Shown here one piece after another: positions 44,303 to 54,234 of a stretch of DNA of 64,000 nt. The position numbers were made by a program, and so were the translations under genes. Source of the stretch: Yoonia sediminilitoris (GTDB lineage: Bacteria > Pseudomonadota > Alphaproteobacteria > Rhodobacterales > Rhodobacteraceae); assembly GCF_003058085.1 (NCBI RefSeq), contig NZ_QBUD01000010.1, forward strand, positions 1-64,000, written 5' to 3'. How positions within the stretch are numbered: the first letter of the stretch is position 1; each line of letters begins with the position of its first letter. A model generated the notes under the pieces. That model ran no database searches, was not told the origin of the DNA, and saw nothing but the letters and a program-made list of their open reading frames with translations.

Positions 44303-45340
44303 CTATCGACTCTCAGGTTTCGCGCGCGGGTCAGGCGCAAAGCGCGAACGCGTGCGGTTTGCGAAGGCCACCAACGACAGCATCACCGGTACCTCGACAA
44401 GAACGCCGACAACGGTTGCCAGCGCCGCCCCCGAGTTCAAGCCAAACAGACCGATGGCTACGGCCACGGCCAGTTCAAAGAAATTTGATGTCCCGATCAG
44501 GGCGCAAGGGGCCGCGATCCGGTGTGGCACTTTGAGGGCATAGGCGGCCGCATAGGCCAGCGCAAAGATACCGTAGGACTGCAAAAGAATTGGTACCGCA
44601 ATCAGGGCGATGACCTGAGGCCGATCCAGAATGACCTGTCCCTGCAACGCAAACAGGATCACGACGGTCGCAATCAGCCCGATGATCGACCACGGTTTGA
44701 TATGCGTGCGGAACGCCGCAATCCGTTCGACGCTGCCAAGCTGCCTGCGGGTCCAGAGCCCGGCCGCCAGCGGCAGCGCCACAAAGAGGATGACCGAGAG
44801 GACAAGTGTCTCCCAAGGCACAACGATGTCCGTGACACCCAGCAGGAAGGCAACAATCGGTGCAAAGGCAAAGACCATCACCACATCATTCACCGACACT
44901 TGCAGCAGCGTGTAGCTTTCGTCGCCGCGCGTGAGCTGCGACCAGACAAAGACCATCGCCGTACAAGGTGCCGCCCCCAACAGGATCAGACCGGCGATAT
45001 ATTGTTTGGCGTCATCCGGTGCGATCAGGTCCGCAAAGACCACCTCGAAGAACAGGACGCCCAGCGCCGCCATGGAGAACGGTTTGATCAGCCAGTTGAC
45101 GATCAGCGTGATCGCCAGCCCCTTCGGTTGTTTGGCCACATTGCGCAAGCTTGACAGTTCAACGCCGACCATCATCGGATAGACCATTGCCCAGATCAAA
45201 GCCGCGACCACCAGATTTACACTGGCCACTTCCGCCGCTGCGATTGCAGAAACCAAGGCCGGCGCGGCGCTGCCGATGGCAATGCCCCCTGCCATGGCAA
45301 AGGCAATCCAGATCGTCAGATAGCGCTCAAAAATGCTCAT
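44303..45340 (-). CDS. acr3: ACR3-family arsenite efflux permease
   Basis: A 345-residue membrane protein with about ten hydrophobic segments, which exports arsenite. The conserved Cys essential in ACR3 proteins is in [17 protein letters not shown], and the second signature is [19 protein letters not shown]. The start at 45340 overlaps the arsJ stop (ATGA); the longer open frame upstream lies within arsJ in another frame. It is the last gene of the arsenic operon. Confidence 0.93.
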   Translation of the reverse strand: MSIFERYLTIWIAFAMAGGIAIGSAAPALVSAIAAAEVASVNLVVAALIWAMVYPMMVGVELSSLRNVAKQPKGLAITLIVNWLIKPFSMAALGVLFFEVVFADLIAPDDAKQYIAGLILLGAAPCTAMVFVWSQLTRGDESYTLLQVSVNDVVMVFAFAPIVAFLLGVTDIVVPWETLVLSVILFVALPLAAGLWTRRQLGSVERIAAFRTHIKPWSIIGLIATVVILFALQGQVILDRPQVIALIAVPILLQSYGIFALAYAAAYALKVPHRIAAPCALIGTSNFFELAVAVAIGLFGLNSGAALATVVGVLVEVPVMLSLVAFANRTRSRFAPDPRAKPESR

Positions 45341-46614
45341 TTTGCCTCGTTTTCTTGCTGAACATGCGACAGGCGGCCGGACACAACGGCAGATGCAGCA
45401 ACCATCACGGTCGCAGTGCCAAGCATGAGCGTCAATCCCCCGACCTGATAGGTCAGGCCCGACAAGACCGTTCCCGCAAGTCGCCCCGCCGCGTTCGCCA
45501 TGTAGTAGAAACCGACATCCATCGTGACCCGCTCTGCTTTGGTAAAGGCGAGGATCAGGTAGGAATGCAATGCAGAATTGATGGCAAAAAGTCCGCCAAA
45601 TAAGAGCAATCCGGCAATCAGGGTCATGGTCAACCACATCTGGGGGCCAGACGCGGCCCATGCTGCCACCGTTAGCACAGCCGGAACCGCCGCCAGGACC
45701 CAGGCCCAACCGCCTGCGGAACTGACCAATTCGGCCTCGTTGCGCATTCCTGCCCGCAAGATGCGGGGTGCCGACGCCTGAATAGCGCCATAGAGAATGA
45801 TCCAGAGAGACATGAATGTGCCGATCAGGAAAAAGGCCGCGCGATTGCCCGCTTCACTGCCGTCAGACAACACCGCGTAAAAGTAAATCGGAATGCCAAC
45901 GACAAACCAGACGTCCCTTGCCCCGAAAAGAAAAACCCGCGCGGCGCTTAATCGGTTTACGTTAGCCGACTTGGAAAAGACTTCGGAAAATTTCGCTCCC
46001 TTGCGCCCTTTCGGCAGACCAGCAGGCATCGCAATCAGGACAGCCAGCAGGATCACCGCAAGGATCGCAGCCATCCCCAGCACTGCCGTCGCAAATCCCA
46101 ACGCGGCCAGCAGTGCCGCGCCCAGAAGAAAACCCAGGCCCTTCACTACATTTTTGGAACCTGTCAGTATGGCGACCCAGCGAAACAGCCCATCACCACG
46201 CGCGGGCGCAAGGATTTTCACAGCAGACTTTGATGACATCTTGGCCAGATCCTTGGCGACGCCGCTTGCGCCCTGAACCATCATCACAAAGGCGACCGAC
46301 GCCCCGATCGCCCAGTCAGGGTCCAGCTGGGTGAGCGCAAGCAGAGCAAGCACCTGTATCCCCAGCCCCGCATAGAGCGTCGCGGTCAGACCAAAGCGCG
46401 CGGCAATCCAGCCAGCACACAGGTTGGTGACCATGCCTGCGACCTCGTAAAGCACGAAAAGATAGGCCAGCTGGACAGGCGAAAACCCGATCGTGTGGAA
46501 GTGCAACAGCACCAGCATCCGCAGCGCGCCGTCTGTCAGCATGAACGCCCAATAAGCCGCTGTGACAGCGATATAGGCCGACAGCCCATCAGGCCGCGCA
46601 GAGGTATCGGTCAC
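45337..46614 (-). CDS. arsJ: organoarsenical efflux MFS permease ArsJ
   Basis: A 425-residue major facilitator protein with 11-12 hydrophobic segments ([40 protein letters not shown]). ArsJ exports 1-arseno-3-phosphoglycerate. The assignment rests on the pairing with the GAPDH gene directly upstream, from which it is separated by a 4-bp overlap, and on the ACR3 gene behind it. Together they remove arsenate without reduction. Confidence 0.92.
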   Translation of the reverse strand: MTDTSARPDGLSAYIAVTAAYWAFMLTDGALRMLVLLHFHTIGFSPVQLAYLFVLYEVAGMVTNLCAGWIAARFGLTATLYAGLGIQVLALLALTQLDPDWAIGASVAFVMMVQGASGVAKDLAKMSSKSAVKILAPARGDGLFRWVAILTGSKNVVKGLGFLLGAALLAALGFATAVLGMAAILAVILLAVLIAMPAGLPKGRKGAKFSEVFSKSANVNRLSAARVFLFGARDVWFVVGIPIYFYAVLSDGSEAGNRAAFFLIGTFMSLWIILYGAIQASAPRILRAGMRNEAELVSSAGGWAWVLAAVPAVLTVAAWAASGPQMWLTMTLIAGLLLFGGLFAINSALHSYLILAFTKAERVTMDVGFYYMANAAGRLAGTVLSGLTYQVGGLTLMLGTATVMVAASAVVSGRLSHVQQENEAK

Positions 46615-47609
46615 AGGCTGTCACCGACCATAAGGGCCACATCCACCAATCGGTGCGCATAGCCCATTTCATTATCATACCATGCGTAAATCTTCACCTG
46701 AGTGCCGTTGATGACCATGGTGGACAGCGCATCAATAATGCTCGATCGCGTGTCATTGGTGTAATCAGTCGAGACGAGCGGGCGCTCTTCATAGCCCAAA
46801 ATCCCGTTCAGTGGCCCTTCTGACGCGGTCTTGAACAGCGCATTGACTTCTTGGGCAGTGGTTTCACGCTCCACCTCGAACACGCAGTCCGTCAAAGAGG
46901 CATTTAGCAATGGGACACGCACCGCGTGACCGTTCAACCGACCCTTCAGTTCAGGATAAATCAGTGTGATGGCGGTCGCGCTGCCAGTCGTCGTCGGGAT
47001 CAGCGAGTTCAATGCAGACCGGGCTCGACGCAAATCCTTGGCCGGGCGGTCAACGATTGTTTGTGTGTTTGTCACATCATGGATGGTTGTGATAGCGCCA
47101 TGCTTGATCCGCAGGTTCTCATGGATGACCTTTACAACCGGTGCCAGACAGTTGGTCGTGCAACTAGCGGCAGTCACGATGCGATGCAGGTCAGGTGCAT
47201 AAATGTCGTGATTTACGCCATAAACAATGTTTGCCGCATCGCCATCTTTCACAGGGGCCGACACGACAACCTTTTTCACGCCGGCGGCAAAATAGGGCGC
47301 TATCTTAGCCTCTGTCTTGAAGACGCCGGTGCAGTCGATCACCACATCAACTCCGCCCAGCGGGAGGTTTGCAATTTCGCGGGTCCCGATGAAAGGCAGG
47401 CGCACGCCATCGATTGTGACGCTGTCCGCATCATGCGCGAAATCCGCCTTCCAGCGTCCGTGCACCGTGTCGAATTCCAGCAGATGCGCATGCATTTCAG
47501 GGTCGCCAACGGCATCGTTGATCCAAGCGATCTCGGCCCCCTGATCCAAAAGAGGTCTCAAAGCGAGCTTGCCGATGCGGCCAAGGCCATTGAGGGCATA
47601 AACGGTCAT
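46611..47609 (-). CDS. ArsJ-associated glyceraldehyde-3-phosphate dehydrogenase
   Basis: A 332-residue GAPDH. The NAD loop is [20 protein letters not shown] and the catalytic Cys is in [20 protein letters not shown]. The C-terminal active-site region is [16 protein letters not shown]. In this operon it should use arsenate in place of phosphate, giving the unstable 1-arseno-3-phosphoglycerate for export by ArsJ. Overlaps with both neighbours show co-translation. It need not be the cell's glycolytic enzyme. Confidence 0.92.
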   Translation of the reverse strand: MTVYALNGLGRIGKLALRPLLDQGAEIAWINDAVGDPEMHAHLLEFDTVHGRWKADFAHDADSVTIDGVRLPFIGTREIANLPLGGVDVVIDCTGVFKTEAKIAPYFAAGVKKVVVSAPVKDGDAANIVYGVNHDIYAPDLHRIVTAASCTTNCLAPVVKVIHENLRIKHGAITTIHDVTNTQTIVDRPAKDLRRARSALNSLIPTTTGSATAITLIYPELKGRLNGHAVRVPLLNASLTDCVFEVERETTAQEVNALFKTASEGPLNGILGYEERPLVSTDYTNDTRSSIIDALSTMVINGTQVKIYAWYDNEMGYAHRLVDVALMVGDSL

Positions 47610-48454
47610 GTGGAAGGACTTTCTTGTTTGGATTGGCCGATATCATCGACAGCCTTTTGAAGGGACATTGGGTCAAGCGCAGCAAGCGGCAGGGCAGTAA
47701 AGGCGATCATGCGGTTGCGCAGCGCCCTGTAAGTCTGTTGAAACGCGCGGCGCTTTTGCGCGGTATTCCCTTCGACTTTGGCTGGATCAGGCAGCCCCCA
47801 ATGCGCACTGACGGGCTGGCCCTTCCAAGAGGGGCATTCTTCATTGGCCGCCTGATTGCACACGGTGAAGACGAAATCGAAGTCCGGGGCATCCGCCCCT
47901 TGAAATTCAGCGATATTCTTGGCGCGCAAAACAGAGATATCATGCCCTTTATGTTCCAGCGCCGCGCGTGCGAACGGGTTCAGTTCCGCGCGCGGACGGG
48001 TACCAGCCGAGTATGCCACAAAACGGTCTCCGGCGATATCGCGCAGGATGGTTTCCGCAAAGATCGACCGTGCGGAATTTCCGGTGCAGATGAACAAGAC
48101 AGTGTATTTGCGGTCGGTCAACGGGCCGTCGGCACGAGCAGCCAGATCGCCATGCGGGGCGCAGATTTCTGGTCGCCCCCGGCAACAATCATGCATAAGG
48201 TAGTCGATTGTCTCGCGGGCGATATCCATGTCGATGGCGTAGCGCAGAGACGTGCCAACACGTTCCCGGCTGACCAGACCTGCCTGCATGAGCGCGTTCA
48301 CGTAAGTCGACAGCGTGTTTGCTTTAAGCCCAAGCGCCCGCGCCAGTTCGGTTGCGGGCACGCGGTCGGGATAGCGGCGCATCAGCAGCCGGAAAAGGGC
48401 CAAACGGTGTGGATGACCGAGTGTCGAAAGGCGATTGGGGATTTCTATTTCCAT
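47606..48454 (-). CDS. ArsR regulator fused to ArsC arsenate reductase
   Basis: A 282-residue fusion. Residues ~1-105 are an ArsR-type winged helix ([20 protein letters not shown]) with a cysteine cluster [15 protein letters not shown] that could bind arsenite. Residues ~115-260 are a low-molecular-weight phosphatase-type ArsC; the CX5R loop is [17 protein letters not shown], followed by [19 protein letters not shown] and [17 protein letters not shown]. One protein thus senses arsenite and reduces arsenate. It is first in the operon, and the operator candidate overlaps its start codon. Confidence 0.92.
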   Translation of the reverse strand: MEIEIPNRLSTLGHPHRLALFRLLMRRYPDRVPATELARALGLKANTLSTYVNALMQAGLVSRERVGTSLRYAIDMDIARETIDYLMHDCCRGRPEICAPHGDLAARADGPLTDRKYTVLFICTGNSARSIFAETILRDIAGDRFVAYSAGTRPRAELNPFARAALEHKGHDISVLRAKNIAEFQGADAPDFDFVFTVCNQAANEECPSWKGQPVSAHWGLPDPAKVEGNTAQKRRAFQQTYRALRNRMIAFTALPLAALDPMSLQKAVDDIGQSKQESPST

Positions 48455-48474
48455 ATTTCATGAATATGTGAAAT
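48452..48474. promoter_or_regulatory. ArsR operator candidate over the start codon
   Basis: CATATTTCATGAATATG (48452-48468) is a 6-5-6 perfect inverted repeat, and ATTTCA/TGAAAT (48455-48460 and 48469-48474) gives a second symmetry over it. The first three bases are the complement of the ArsRC ATG. A bound regulator would block transcription or ribosome access at its own start, giving arsenic-dependent autoregulation. Confidence 0.55.
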
Positions 48475-49000
48475 TTAATCTTGTGAAAAGTGAAGCTTTT
48501 GTAAAAACCGTCGCGAAGCGGGCAAAACGCTCTGTTCCGCAGGCTGCCGTCGCCATCGAACGAAACCACGATGTCGTCCGGACGGGCTGCCATCACACCA
48601 AAATACAAAAATTCGCGCTAAGTATCCCTCCACGTTGGCCGACATGCGCCCTGAAAGCAGGGAGCTTTTCGCGTAGCCACCCGCGGTTGTCTTTGGTGTC
48701 AGCCACTACGGGGCCAAGGTCGGAAACAGGGCTGCTATTTTGAGAAGGGTGAGCGTTACTAGACCGCACGCTGCCCTGCGCATCCGGCTATGCTTTGGGG
48801 CATTCATTTGTGTTTTGCCTGTACTCCCAGCGGGACGTTCATGCATTCGCTTTTCAACATAAATGCAATCTACGACTTAATCAGCCTGCCCAAGCTTATT
48901 GGCAAACCGGGCCCTTGTGCGGGGCGAAACTGGCAATCTGGGCGGCGTCGCCGCTCTTTTGCTGATATTATGTCACGCAAACGCTTCGATTAGGCAACAG
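48475..49000. other. non-coding gap between ars operon and rpoN
   Basis: About 525 bp between divergent units. Promoters for arsRC and rpoN should lie here, but apart from the ArsR palindrome I see no clear box. I found no -24/-12 sigma-54 sequence before rpoN. Open frames in it have no recognisable features. Confidence 0.4.
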
Positions 49001-50230
49001 ATGACGCTTGCACCGACGCCGCGCCCCCGCCAGAGCCAGCGATTGGCCATGACACCGCAGTTGCGGCAGGCGATCGGTTTGTTGAAGCTGGATAATCGCG
49101 CTCTGTCCGACGCGCTGCGCAAAGCCGAAAAAACCAATCCCTGCATTTCACTGCGTCGACCCGTCGCCGGTGTAATAACAGACCAAGTGCCCGCAGCACC
49201 CGACGACTTGACAGCACATATCGCGCAGCAGATCAGGCTAGCCTTTGATCGGGATGACGAAATGTCCATTGCCTACGCTCTGCTTGAGGCGCTGGAACCA
49301 TGGGGCTGGTTGGGCGCATCGGTCGACACAATTGCACAGGGCATCGGAAAGGCGCCGCAACAGGTCGATGCAATCCTGAAACACATGCAATCCTTCGAAC
49401 CGACCGGCGTTTTCGCCCGAAGTCTGTCCGAATGCCTGGCCCTTCAGGCCGACGAACTGGGCCTTCTTGATCCGTTGATGCGCGACCTGCTTGATCACCT
49501 TGATATGATCGCTGCCGGAGAAATGGATGCGCTCGCGCGCAAATGCGGGTGTACGCGCAAAGACATCTCCACCCGGCTTGCCGCACTGCGCGGGCTTGAT
49601 CCCAAACCGGGGTTACAGTTGGCGGCTGCACCGCCGCCGCCTGCAGCCCCTGATCTGCTGGTAACAGGCACGCCGGACGGTTGGCACGTGTCACTGAATG
49701 CGGCAACGCTGACCGAAATCGAAATTCTGCCGGGGTTGGATGCGCAATCGCGCCGCGATGCTGAACAACTGAACCGGGCCGTGGCACGGCGCAACGCAAC
49801 CGCACTGACGGTCGCGCGCCAGATTGTGGCGTACCAAGCGGGCTATCTCGATGGGGCTGCACATCTTGTGCCAGTCACACTGTCCCAACTGGCCGCCGCA
49901 ACAGGCAAACATGAAAGCACCGTCAGCCGGGTCACTGCGGCTTTGACGGTCCAGACCCCGCGCAGCGTTCTTTCGCTTCGCACGCTTATGGGCCGGGGCC
50001 TGCGTGGCATTGGTGCAAAGGGGGCCGCCATCCCGGTGGCCCGGTTTGAGTCTCGGCTTTCTGCCCTGATCAAGGCAGAAAACCCCAACCAACCGATCAG
50101 CGACGCGCAACTGGCCAGAGCGCTGGCCGCAGAAGGCATCGGTGCGCAGCGGCGCACGGTCGCCAAATACCGCGCGGCCCTTGGTTTTCCACCTGCGCAC
50201 AAGCGCCGTCAGGCGAGCGGGTCGAAATAG
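49001..50230 (+). CDS. rpoN: RNA polymerase sigma-54 factor (RpoN paralogue)
   Basis: A 409-residue sigma-54 factor. Region I, which binds activators, is clear: RQSQRLAMTPQLRQAIGLLK. The core-binding part follows (EPTGVFARSLSECLALQ, CGCTRKDISTRLAALRGLDP) and the C-terminus has the RpoN box QRRTVAKYRAALGFPP (consensus ARRTVAKYR), which reads the -24 element. It is shorter than the usual 450-500 residues, with a reduced acidic region II. ATG 49001 fits the family; upstream in-frame starts add non-family sequence. It lies immediately before the injection-system operon with a sigma-54 promoter, so it may be a dedicated paralogue. Confidence 0.92.
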   Translation: MTLAPTPRPRQSQRLAMTPQLRQAIGLLKLDNRALSDALRKAEKTNPCISLRRPVAGVITDQVPAAPDDLTAHIAQQIRLAFDRDDEMSIAYALLEALEPWGWLGASVDTIAQGIGKAPQQVDAILKHMQSFEPTGVFARSLSECLALQADELGLLDPLMRDLLDHLDMIAAGEMDALARKCGCTRKDISTRLAALRGLDPKPGLQLAAAPPPPAAPDLLVTGTPDGWHVSLNAATLTEIEILPGLDAQSRRDAEQLNRAVARRNATALTVARQIVAYQAGYLDGAAHLVPVTLSQLAAATGKHESTVSRVTAALTVQTPRSVLSLRTLMGRGLRGIGAKGAAIPVARFESRLSALIKAENPNQPISDAQLARALAAEGIGAQRRTVAKYRAALGFPPAHKRRQASGSK

Positions 50231-50386
50231 ACCCGGCAGGGAAAATTCGCCAAGTAACTGACAAGGCTACAGGATTCGCCCTACGATGCTCTGCGCCACC
50301 AGTTTGGCCGGGGCTTTTGTGACCCACCCAGCGACTGGGCCCTGAATTTTTCCATTCATTTTCATACACTTATGAGCTCCTCCACT

Positions 50387-50403
50387 TTGGCATCAAACTT
50401 GCA
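50387..50403 (+). promoter_or_regulatory. sigma-54 (-24/-12) promoter of the injection-system operon
   Basis: TTGGCATCAAACTTGCA matches the consensus YTGGCAC-N5-TTGCW, with GG at 50389-50390 and GC at 50401-50402 at the exact 12-bp spacing. The predicted transcription start is near 50414, about 73 bp before the first gene of the operon. No other promoter is evident in the 256-bp gap. Confidence 0.78.
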
Positions 50404-50486
50404 TCTAAGGGGGCAGGTGTCGGCAAAGCCGTGCTTACCACGACAACAATGCGCAAACGCGCCAATTCAGGAGATGAAAACCAGAT

Positions 50487-51503
50487 ATGCCACCGCCGCT
50501 GCCATTGGATGACGCGATCAGCGAAGTCCTGAATGTTCATCTGACCGCCTTTGTACCGGGCGGCGGCGGGGCCGTGCCTGATAACAGCGTCCAGTTAGTG
50601 GCTGTGAACGGTCGCAGGTTGGGGTTGGGCGACCGGCGGGGTGCCGATGTGCGGCTTGGCCGCCCGGTGTCTGCGCTGCGTGGGGTCTATCTGGATGGCA
50701 CGGCGCGCATCGAATTATGGGATACGACGCCCAATGCGGTTGATGCGGGAATGGAGGCGGTGCAGGCTAACGTCATGGGCGCGCGCGCCAGCTTGCGGAG
50801 CGCGGGTTTCCTGCGCCTGTCGGTCGCCGACAGCCCACCTGCCGAGCATGTCGGCGCGCTGAACGCATGGCGCAAGACGACAGATTTGCCGTTCCTTTAC
50901 GAATACCGCAGCCACGATTCGGACGACGCACAAAGCTTCATCGTGCGGGTGCCGCTCCGCACAGACCTTGAAGAAGAAGGATCGCCCGAAGGCGTGATCG
51001 AAACTGTCATCGATGACATGCGCCGCTGGGACGATGAAGGCGCGCCATCGTTGATTGTCCGGCCCACCGGCGGCGCGCAGCGGGTCCATGCGCAAGGGAT
51101 CAGTGCGATGGGCTTTCTGCCCGGTGGTTTCACAGGCGGCGCCGTCACCATCGAACGCGGCGTTGCAGGCGCACCCGGCGCACCTGTGATCCATCCAACG
51201 CTTGATGCGTTCATTGACGCCGTGGCCGACGGCGATGCGGCTCAAAGCCAAGCGCAGGTCACCTTTCCAACTGTCGCCGCATTCCTGACAGCGCTTGGCC
51301 CGCCCGGACCGCCGTTTGATCTGGGCGACTGGGACAGCGACGCGGTGTCCGACATGTATGTGCCGCATCAGCGCCGCTTTGCCCGCCCGGTCACATTGCG
51401 CAGCGGGCGCGATTTTCTTGCCATCCGTCACGACGCGCCTGCGTTTGCATCGCCGGCCGTCCTTTACCTCCGCGTTGACGCGGATCACCCGAGGTCCGGC
51501 TGA
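50487..51503 (+). CDS. unassigned first gene of the injection-system operon
   Basis: A 338-residue protein with no signal peptide or membrane segment. It has a glycine-rich stretch (AFVPGGGGAVPDN), a region rich in beta strands and charged loops (TARIELWDTTPNAVDAGMEA, RKTTDLPFLYEYRSHD), and a C-terminal part with FARPVTLRSGRDFLAIRHDA. I do not recognise a family. Position before the sheath suggests a tail-terminator or tube-capping role, like the small end proteins in other contractile tails, but this is inference. GGAG precedes ATG 50487. Confidence 0.72.
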   Translation: MPPPLPLDDAISEVLNVHLTAFVPGGGGAVPDNSVQLVAVNGRRLGLGDRRGADVRLGRPVSALRGVYLDGTARIELWDTTPNAVDAGMEAVQANVMGARASLRSAGFLRLSVADSPPAEHVGALNAWRKTTDLPFLYEYRSHDSDDAQSFIVRVPLRTDLEEEGSPEGVIETVIDDMRRWDDEGAPSLIVRPTGGAQRVHAQGISAMGFLPGGFTGGAVTIERGVAGAPGAPVIHPTLDAFIDAVADGDAAQSQAQVTFPTVAAFLTALGPPGPPFDLGDWDSDAVSDMYVPHQRRFARPVTLRSGRDFLAIRHDAPAFASPAVLYLRVDADHPRSG

Positions 51504-51532
51504 CCAAAAGCCGGACAGACTAGGAGAAAACC

Positions 51533-53206
51533 ATGGAACAGATCCTACCCGGCGTGTCGGTTGCCGTCCGCCCCGAAGGCCTGATCATCCCCGGTGTCGT
51601 ATCGATCAGTGCGATCGGGATGGTGGGCACAGCCAACAAGGGGCCGGTCGACACGCCCGTCCTCATCGGCTCGCCCGCTGCCGCCCGAGAGGTGTTCGGC
51701 GAAGCCGATGCCATCGTGACAGCAGGTCAGGAATTGACACTTATCCGCGCGATTGATCTGGCCTATGACCACGGCGCGCGCGATGTCTGGGCCGTGCGGA
51801 TTGCTGGCGCGACGGTCGCAGCCGATTTCCTGATTGCATCGGCAACGGGCGATTGCTGTCGCTTGACCGCATCAACCCCCGGATCATGGGCCAACACACT
51901 TGAAATCAACATCACCGCGGCCTCTGAAAGCGCCGTTGTGACCGGGGAAGAGATTGCCGGAACAGGCGCTGTGGCGCTGCAACTGGCGCATACAACCATC
52001 GCCGAGAGTGTCCGAAACACCGTATCTGTCCTTGCTGCGGGTGCATCGACCCCGACCACCCCCACCGTTGTTCATGGGGCCACCGGCACACCTGCCGCCG
52101 GACAGGTCGAGATTGACCCCGCCACCGGCGCCCTGACCTTCGCAGCAGGCGAAGCGCCAGCAGTCGGTGATACTGTCACCGTGACTTATGTCGTCCCCGC
52201 GGCCAACAGCGCAAAGGTCACGCTGCGGACAGAGACGGCGCAAGAGGAATTCACCGCCGCCAGTGGCGGGCATCTTGTCAGTCTTGTCACAGACGGGTCC
52301 GACCTTGTAGCGGGCACCGTGCTTGCGAACGCCAGCGAAGTGCCAACGCAGTTTGCTGATGCCTTCACGTTCGAAGCTTTCGGGTCAGGAACGAACGCGA
52401 CGGGGACCGATGGCGCGACGGGGGGCAACTATGCCGACGGGTTCGAAGCCCTGAACAATGAACCCGCTTTCATCATTGTCGCGGCAGGTCAGGACAATTC
52501 CGGCACAATTGGTGCGGACCTGACCGCCCATGTCGCATCGGCCAGTTCCGATTCCAACAAACGCGAACGGATCGGCGTAATCGGGTCCGCACCGGGCGCG
52601 TCGCTCAATGACATTGTCGATCACGCGCTCAACTCTGATCGCATCGTCTTTGTTGCACCGGGTGTGACGGTTTCCGATGTGGTCACCGGTCAGCCCGTGA
52701 CACTTTCGGGCGGATATGCCGCCGCCTGTGTGGCCGGCATGATCTCAGGGGCGCCCGTCAATCGCAGTCTGACCAACAAGGTGCTGAACGTGGCCGATCT
52801 GGAAGAGAAATTCTCGCAGGCGGAATTACGGCAGCTTGTGCAGAACCGCGTGCTCGCGCTTGAAAGCCGGCTGGGTTTCCGGACGGTCAAGGGCATCACG
52901 ACTTCTACCAATACCGCATGGCACCAAATCACCACCCGACGGATCGTCGACAAGGCCAAATTCGGCGTCAGGTCAGCGGCCAACCCGTATATCGGCCTGC
53001 TGAACAACGAACGCGTCCGGGCTGCCATGCGCTCGACCATCAACAGCTTCCTCGCCGAAATGGTGCTGGACGAAGAACTGGTCAGCTACGAGCTGGAAGT
53101 CACGGCGACGCGCGACGACGAACGCCGGGGCATTGCCCGGGTCACAATCGTGCTGCGCCCGACCTTCAGCATAGATTTCATCAAAGTCACGATGTTCCTC
53201 GAATAG
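51533..53206 (+). CDS. contractile tail sheath protein
   Basis: A 557-residue sheath subunit, which forms the contracting outer cylinder. It starts with LPGVSVAVRPEGLIIPGVVS, typical of sheaths, and ends with the conserved C-terminal region: LGFRTVKGITTSTNTAWHQI, ARVTIVLRPTFSIDFIKVTM and FLE. The central ~150 residues (about 150-320) are a variable, Ala/Thr/Gly-rich insertion on the outer face. GGAGAAAA precedes ATG 51533. It is followed after 12 bp by the tube gene. Confidence 0.93.
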   Translation: MEQILPGVSVAVRPEGLIIPGVVSISAIGMVGTANKGPVDTPVLIGSPAAAREVFGEADAIVTAGQELTLIRAIDLAYDHGARDVWAVRIAGATVAADFLIASATGDCCRLTASTPGSWANTLEINITAASESAVVTGEEIAGTGAVALQLAHTTIAESVRNTVSVLAAGASTPTTPTVVHGATGTPAAGQVEIDPATGALTFAAGEAPAVGDTVTVTYVVPAANSAKVTLRTETAQEEFTAASGGHLVSLVTDGSDLVAGTVLANASEVPTQFADAFTFEAFGSGTNATGTDGATGGNYADGFEALNNEPAFIIVAAGQDNSGTIGADLTAHVASASSDSNKRERIGVIGSAPGASLNDIVDHALNSDRIVFVAPGVTVSDVVTGQPVTLSGGYAAACVAGMISGAPVNRSLTNKVLNVADLEEKFSQAELRQLVQNRVLALESRLGFRTVKGITTSTNTAWHQITTRRIVDKAKFGVRSAANPYIGLLNNERVRAAMRSTINSFLAEMVLDEELVSYELEVTATRDDERRGIARVTIVLRPTFSIDFIKVTMFLE

Positions 53207-53218
53207 GGAGACGAAGAA

Positions 53219-53761
53219 ATGGCAAATACCAATGTGTTCACCGGCGGCGATGCGACGCTGACCCTTGCGCCGCTTGATACGCCGCCGGGCAGCGACGCGG
53301 AATCGATCATATCCCGCTATGATATTGCGACCGCAGTCGGCCGCGTCACTGGCGTGCGGTTCACCGTGCAAACCGATCTGCGCGAGTTCTTCGAAATCGG
53401 GTTCCGGCATGTCACATCCTTGCACGAAGGCGATATCCACATCGCCGGTGAAGCCGACCGCGCCTATATCAACGGCGCACTGCTGGGCCTTTTGACGGGC
53501 CGCAAGTCGTTTGTCGACAACAACCAGCGCACGTTCCAGCCGGAATTCAACATGACGTTGCAGCTTGACGACCCCGCCGTGGCTGGCGAAGGCAGGCTGA
53601 CCCTGAACGGGGTGAAATTCCAAAGCTGGAGCTTTGCCCTGCCCGAAGATGACATCGTCATGGAAAAGGTTAGCTTTCGCGCAAAAAGCGTTGATATCGC
53701 CGATTTCGACGATGACAGCGGCGTATCGGCAGGTCCCGTCTTTGTTTCCGAGACAGAGTGA
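53219..53761 (+). CDS. tail tube protein (putative)
   Basis: A 180-residue protein directly behind the sheath, in the place and size range of the inner tube subunit. It is rich in beta strands: DATLTLAPLDTPPGSD, VRFTVQTDLREFFEIGFRHV and FNMTLQLDDPAVAGEGRLTL. It should stack as hexamers in the sheath lumen. The assignment rests on order, length and fold expectation, because tube proteins vary much in sequence. Confidence 0.75.
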   Translation: MANTNVFTGGDATLTLAPLDTPPGSDAESIISRYDIATAVGRVTGVRFTVQTDLREFFEIGFRHVTSLHEGDIHIAGEADRAYINGALLGLLTGRKSFVDNNQRTFQPEFNMTLQLDDPAVAGEGRLTLNGVKFQSWSFALPEDDIVMEKVSFRAKSVDIADFDDDSGVSAGPVFVSETE

Positions 53762-53769
53762 GGCCCGCC

Positions 53770-54234
53770 ATGATGCTCACCGGCGAAGAACTGCTGGCTG
53801 GCGCCACCGCCAGACATCAGCACGACATCCCACCCGAATTCTTGGGCGGGAGCGGAAAAAGCCCGCAACAGGTCGAATTGCGGCCTTTGACTGTGCGCGA
53901 CCTGCAACTGATTGCCCGTGCGGCGAAAGAGGACGAAAACCTGTCCGCCGCACTGATGATCCAGCAGGCGCTGGTGTCGCCTGTGCTTAAGCTTGAGGAA
54001 GTCCAAAGCCTGCCTGCCGGTCTGGCGCGGCATCTGGTCGAACGGATCAATAGTCTGAGCGGCGTGGACCTGCCGCAGGATGCCTTGGAAGAAATGGTGC
54101 AGGCACCCCTTGCCAAGGCGTGTTTTGTTCTTGCGCGCGAATTCGGCTGGACGCCCGAAGAGGTCAGCGGCATGACGATTGGTCAGATCCTGCTTTACCT
54201 GGAAATGGGCGCGCACGAGGCGCAGGCGGGATGA
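53770..54234 (+). CDS. small helical protein, possible tube/tape chaperone
   Basis: A 154-residue mostly helical protein (QVELRPLTVRDLQLIARAAK, ALMIQQALVSPVLKLEEVQS). Its size, helicity and place after the tube gene resemble tail-assembly chaperones of contractile tails. The preceding GTG at 53758 could start 4 residues earlier; ATG 53770 is preferred. It overlaps the next gene by 4 bp. Function is inferred from order only. Confidence 0.6.
   Translation: MMLTGEELLAGATARHQHDIPPEFLGGSGKSPQQVELRPLTVRDLQLIARAAKEDENLSAALMIQQALVSPVLKLEEVQSLPAGLARHLVERINSLSGVDLPQDALEEMVQAPLAKACFVLAREFGWTPEEVSGMTIGQILLYLEMGAHEAQAG

Noticed and set aside
51533-53206. Type VI secretion system sheath (TssB/TssC)
   Set aside because: The sheath is one large phage-type protein, and no TssJ/L/M membrane-complex genes are near, so a phage-tail-like system fits better.
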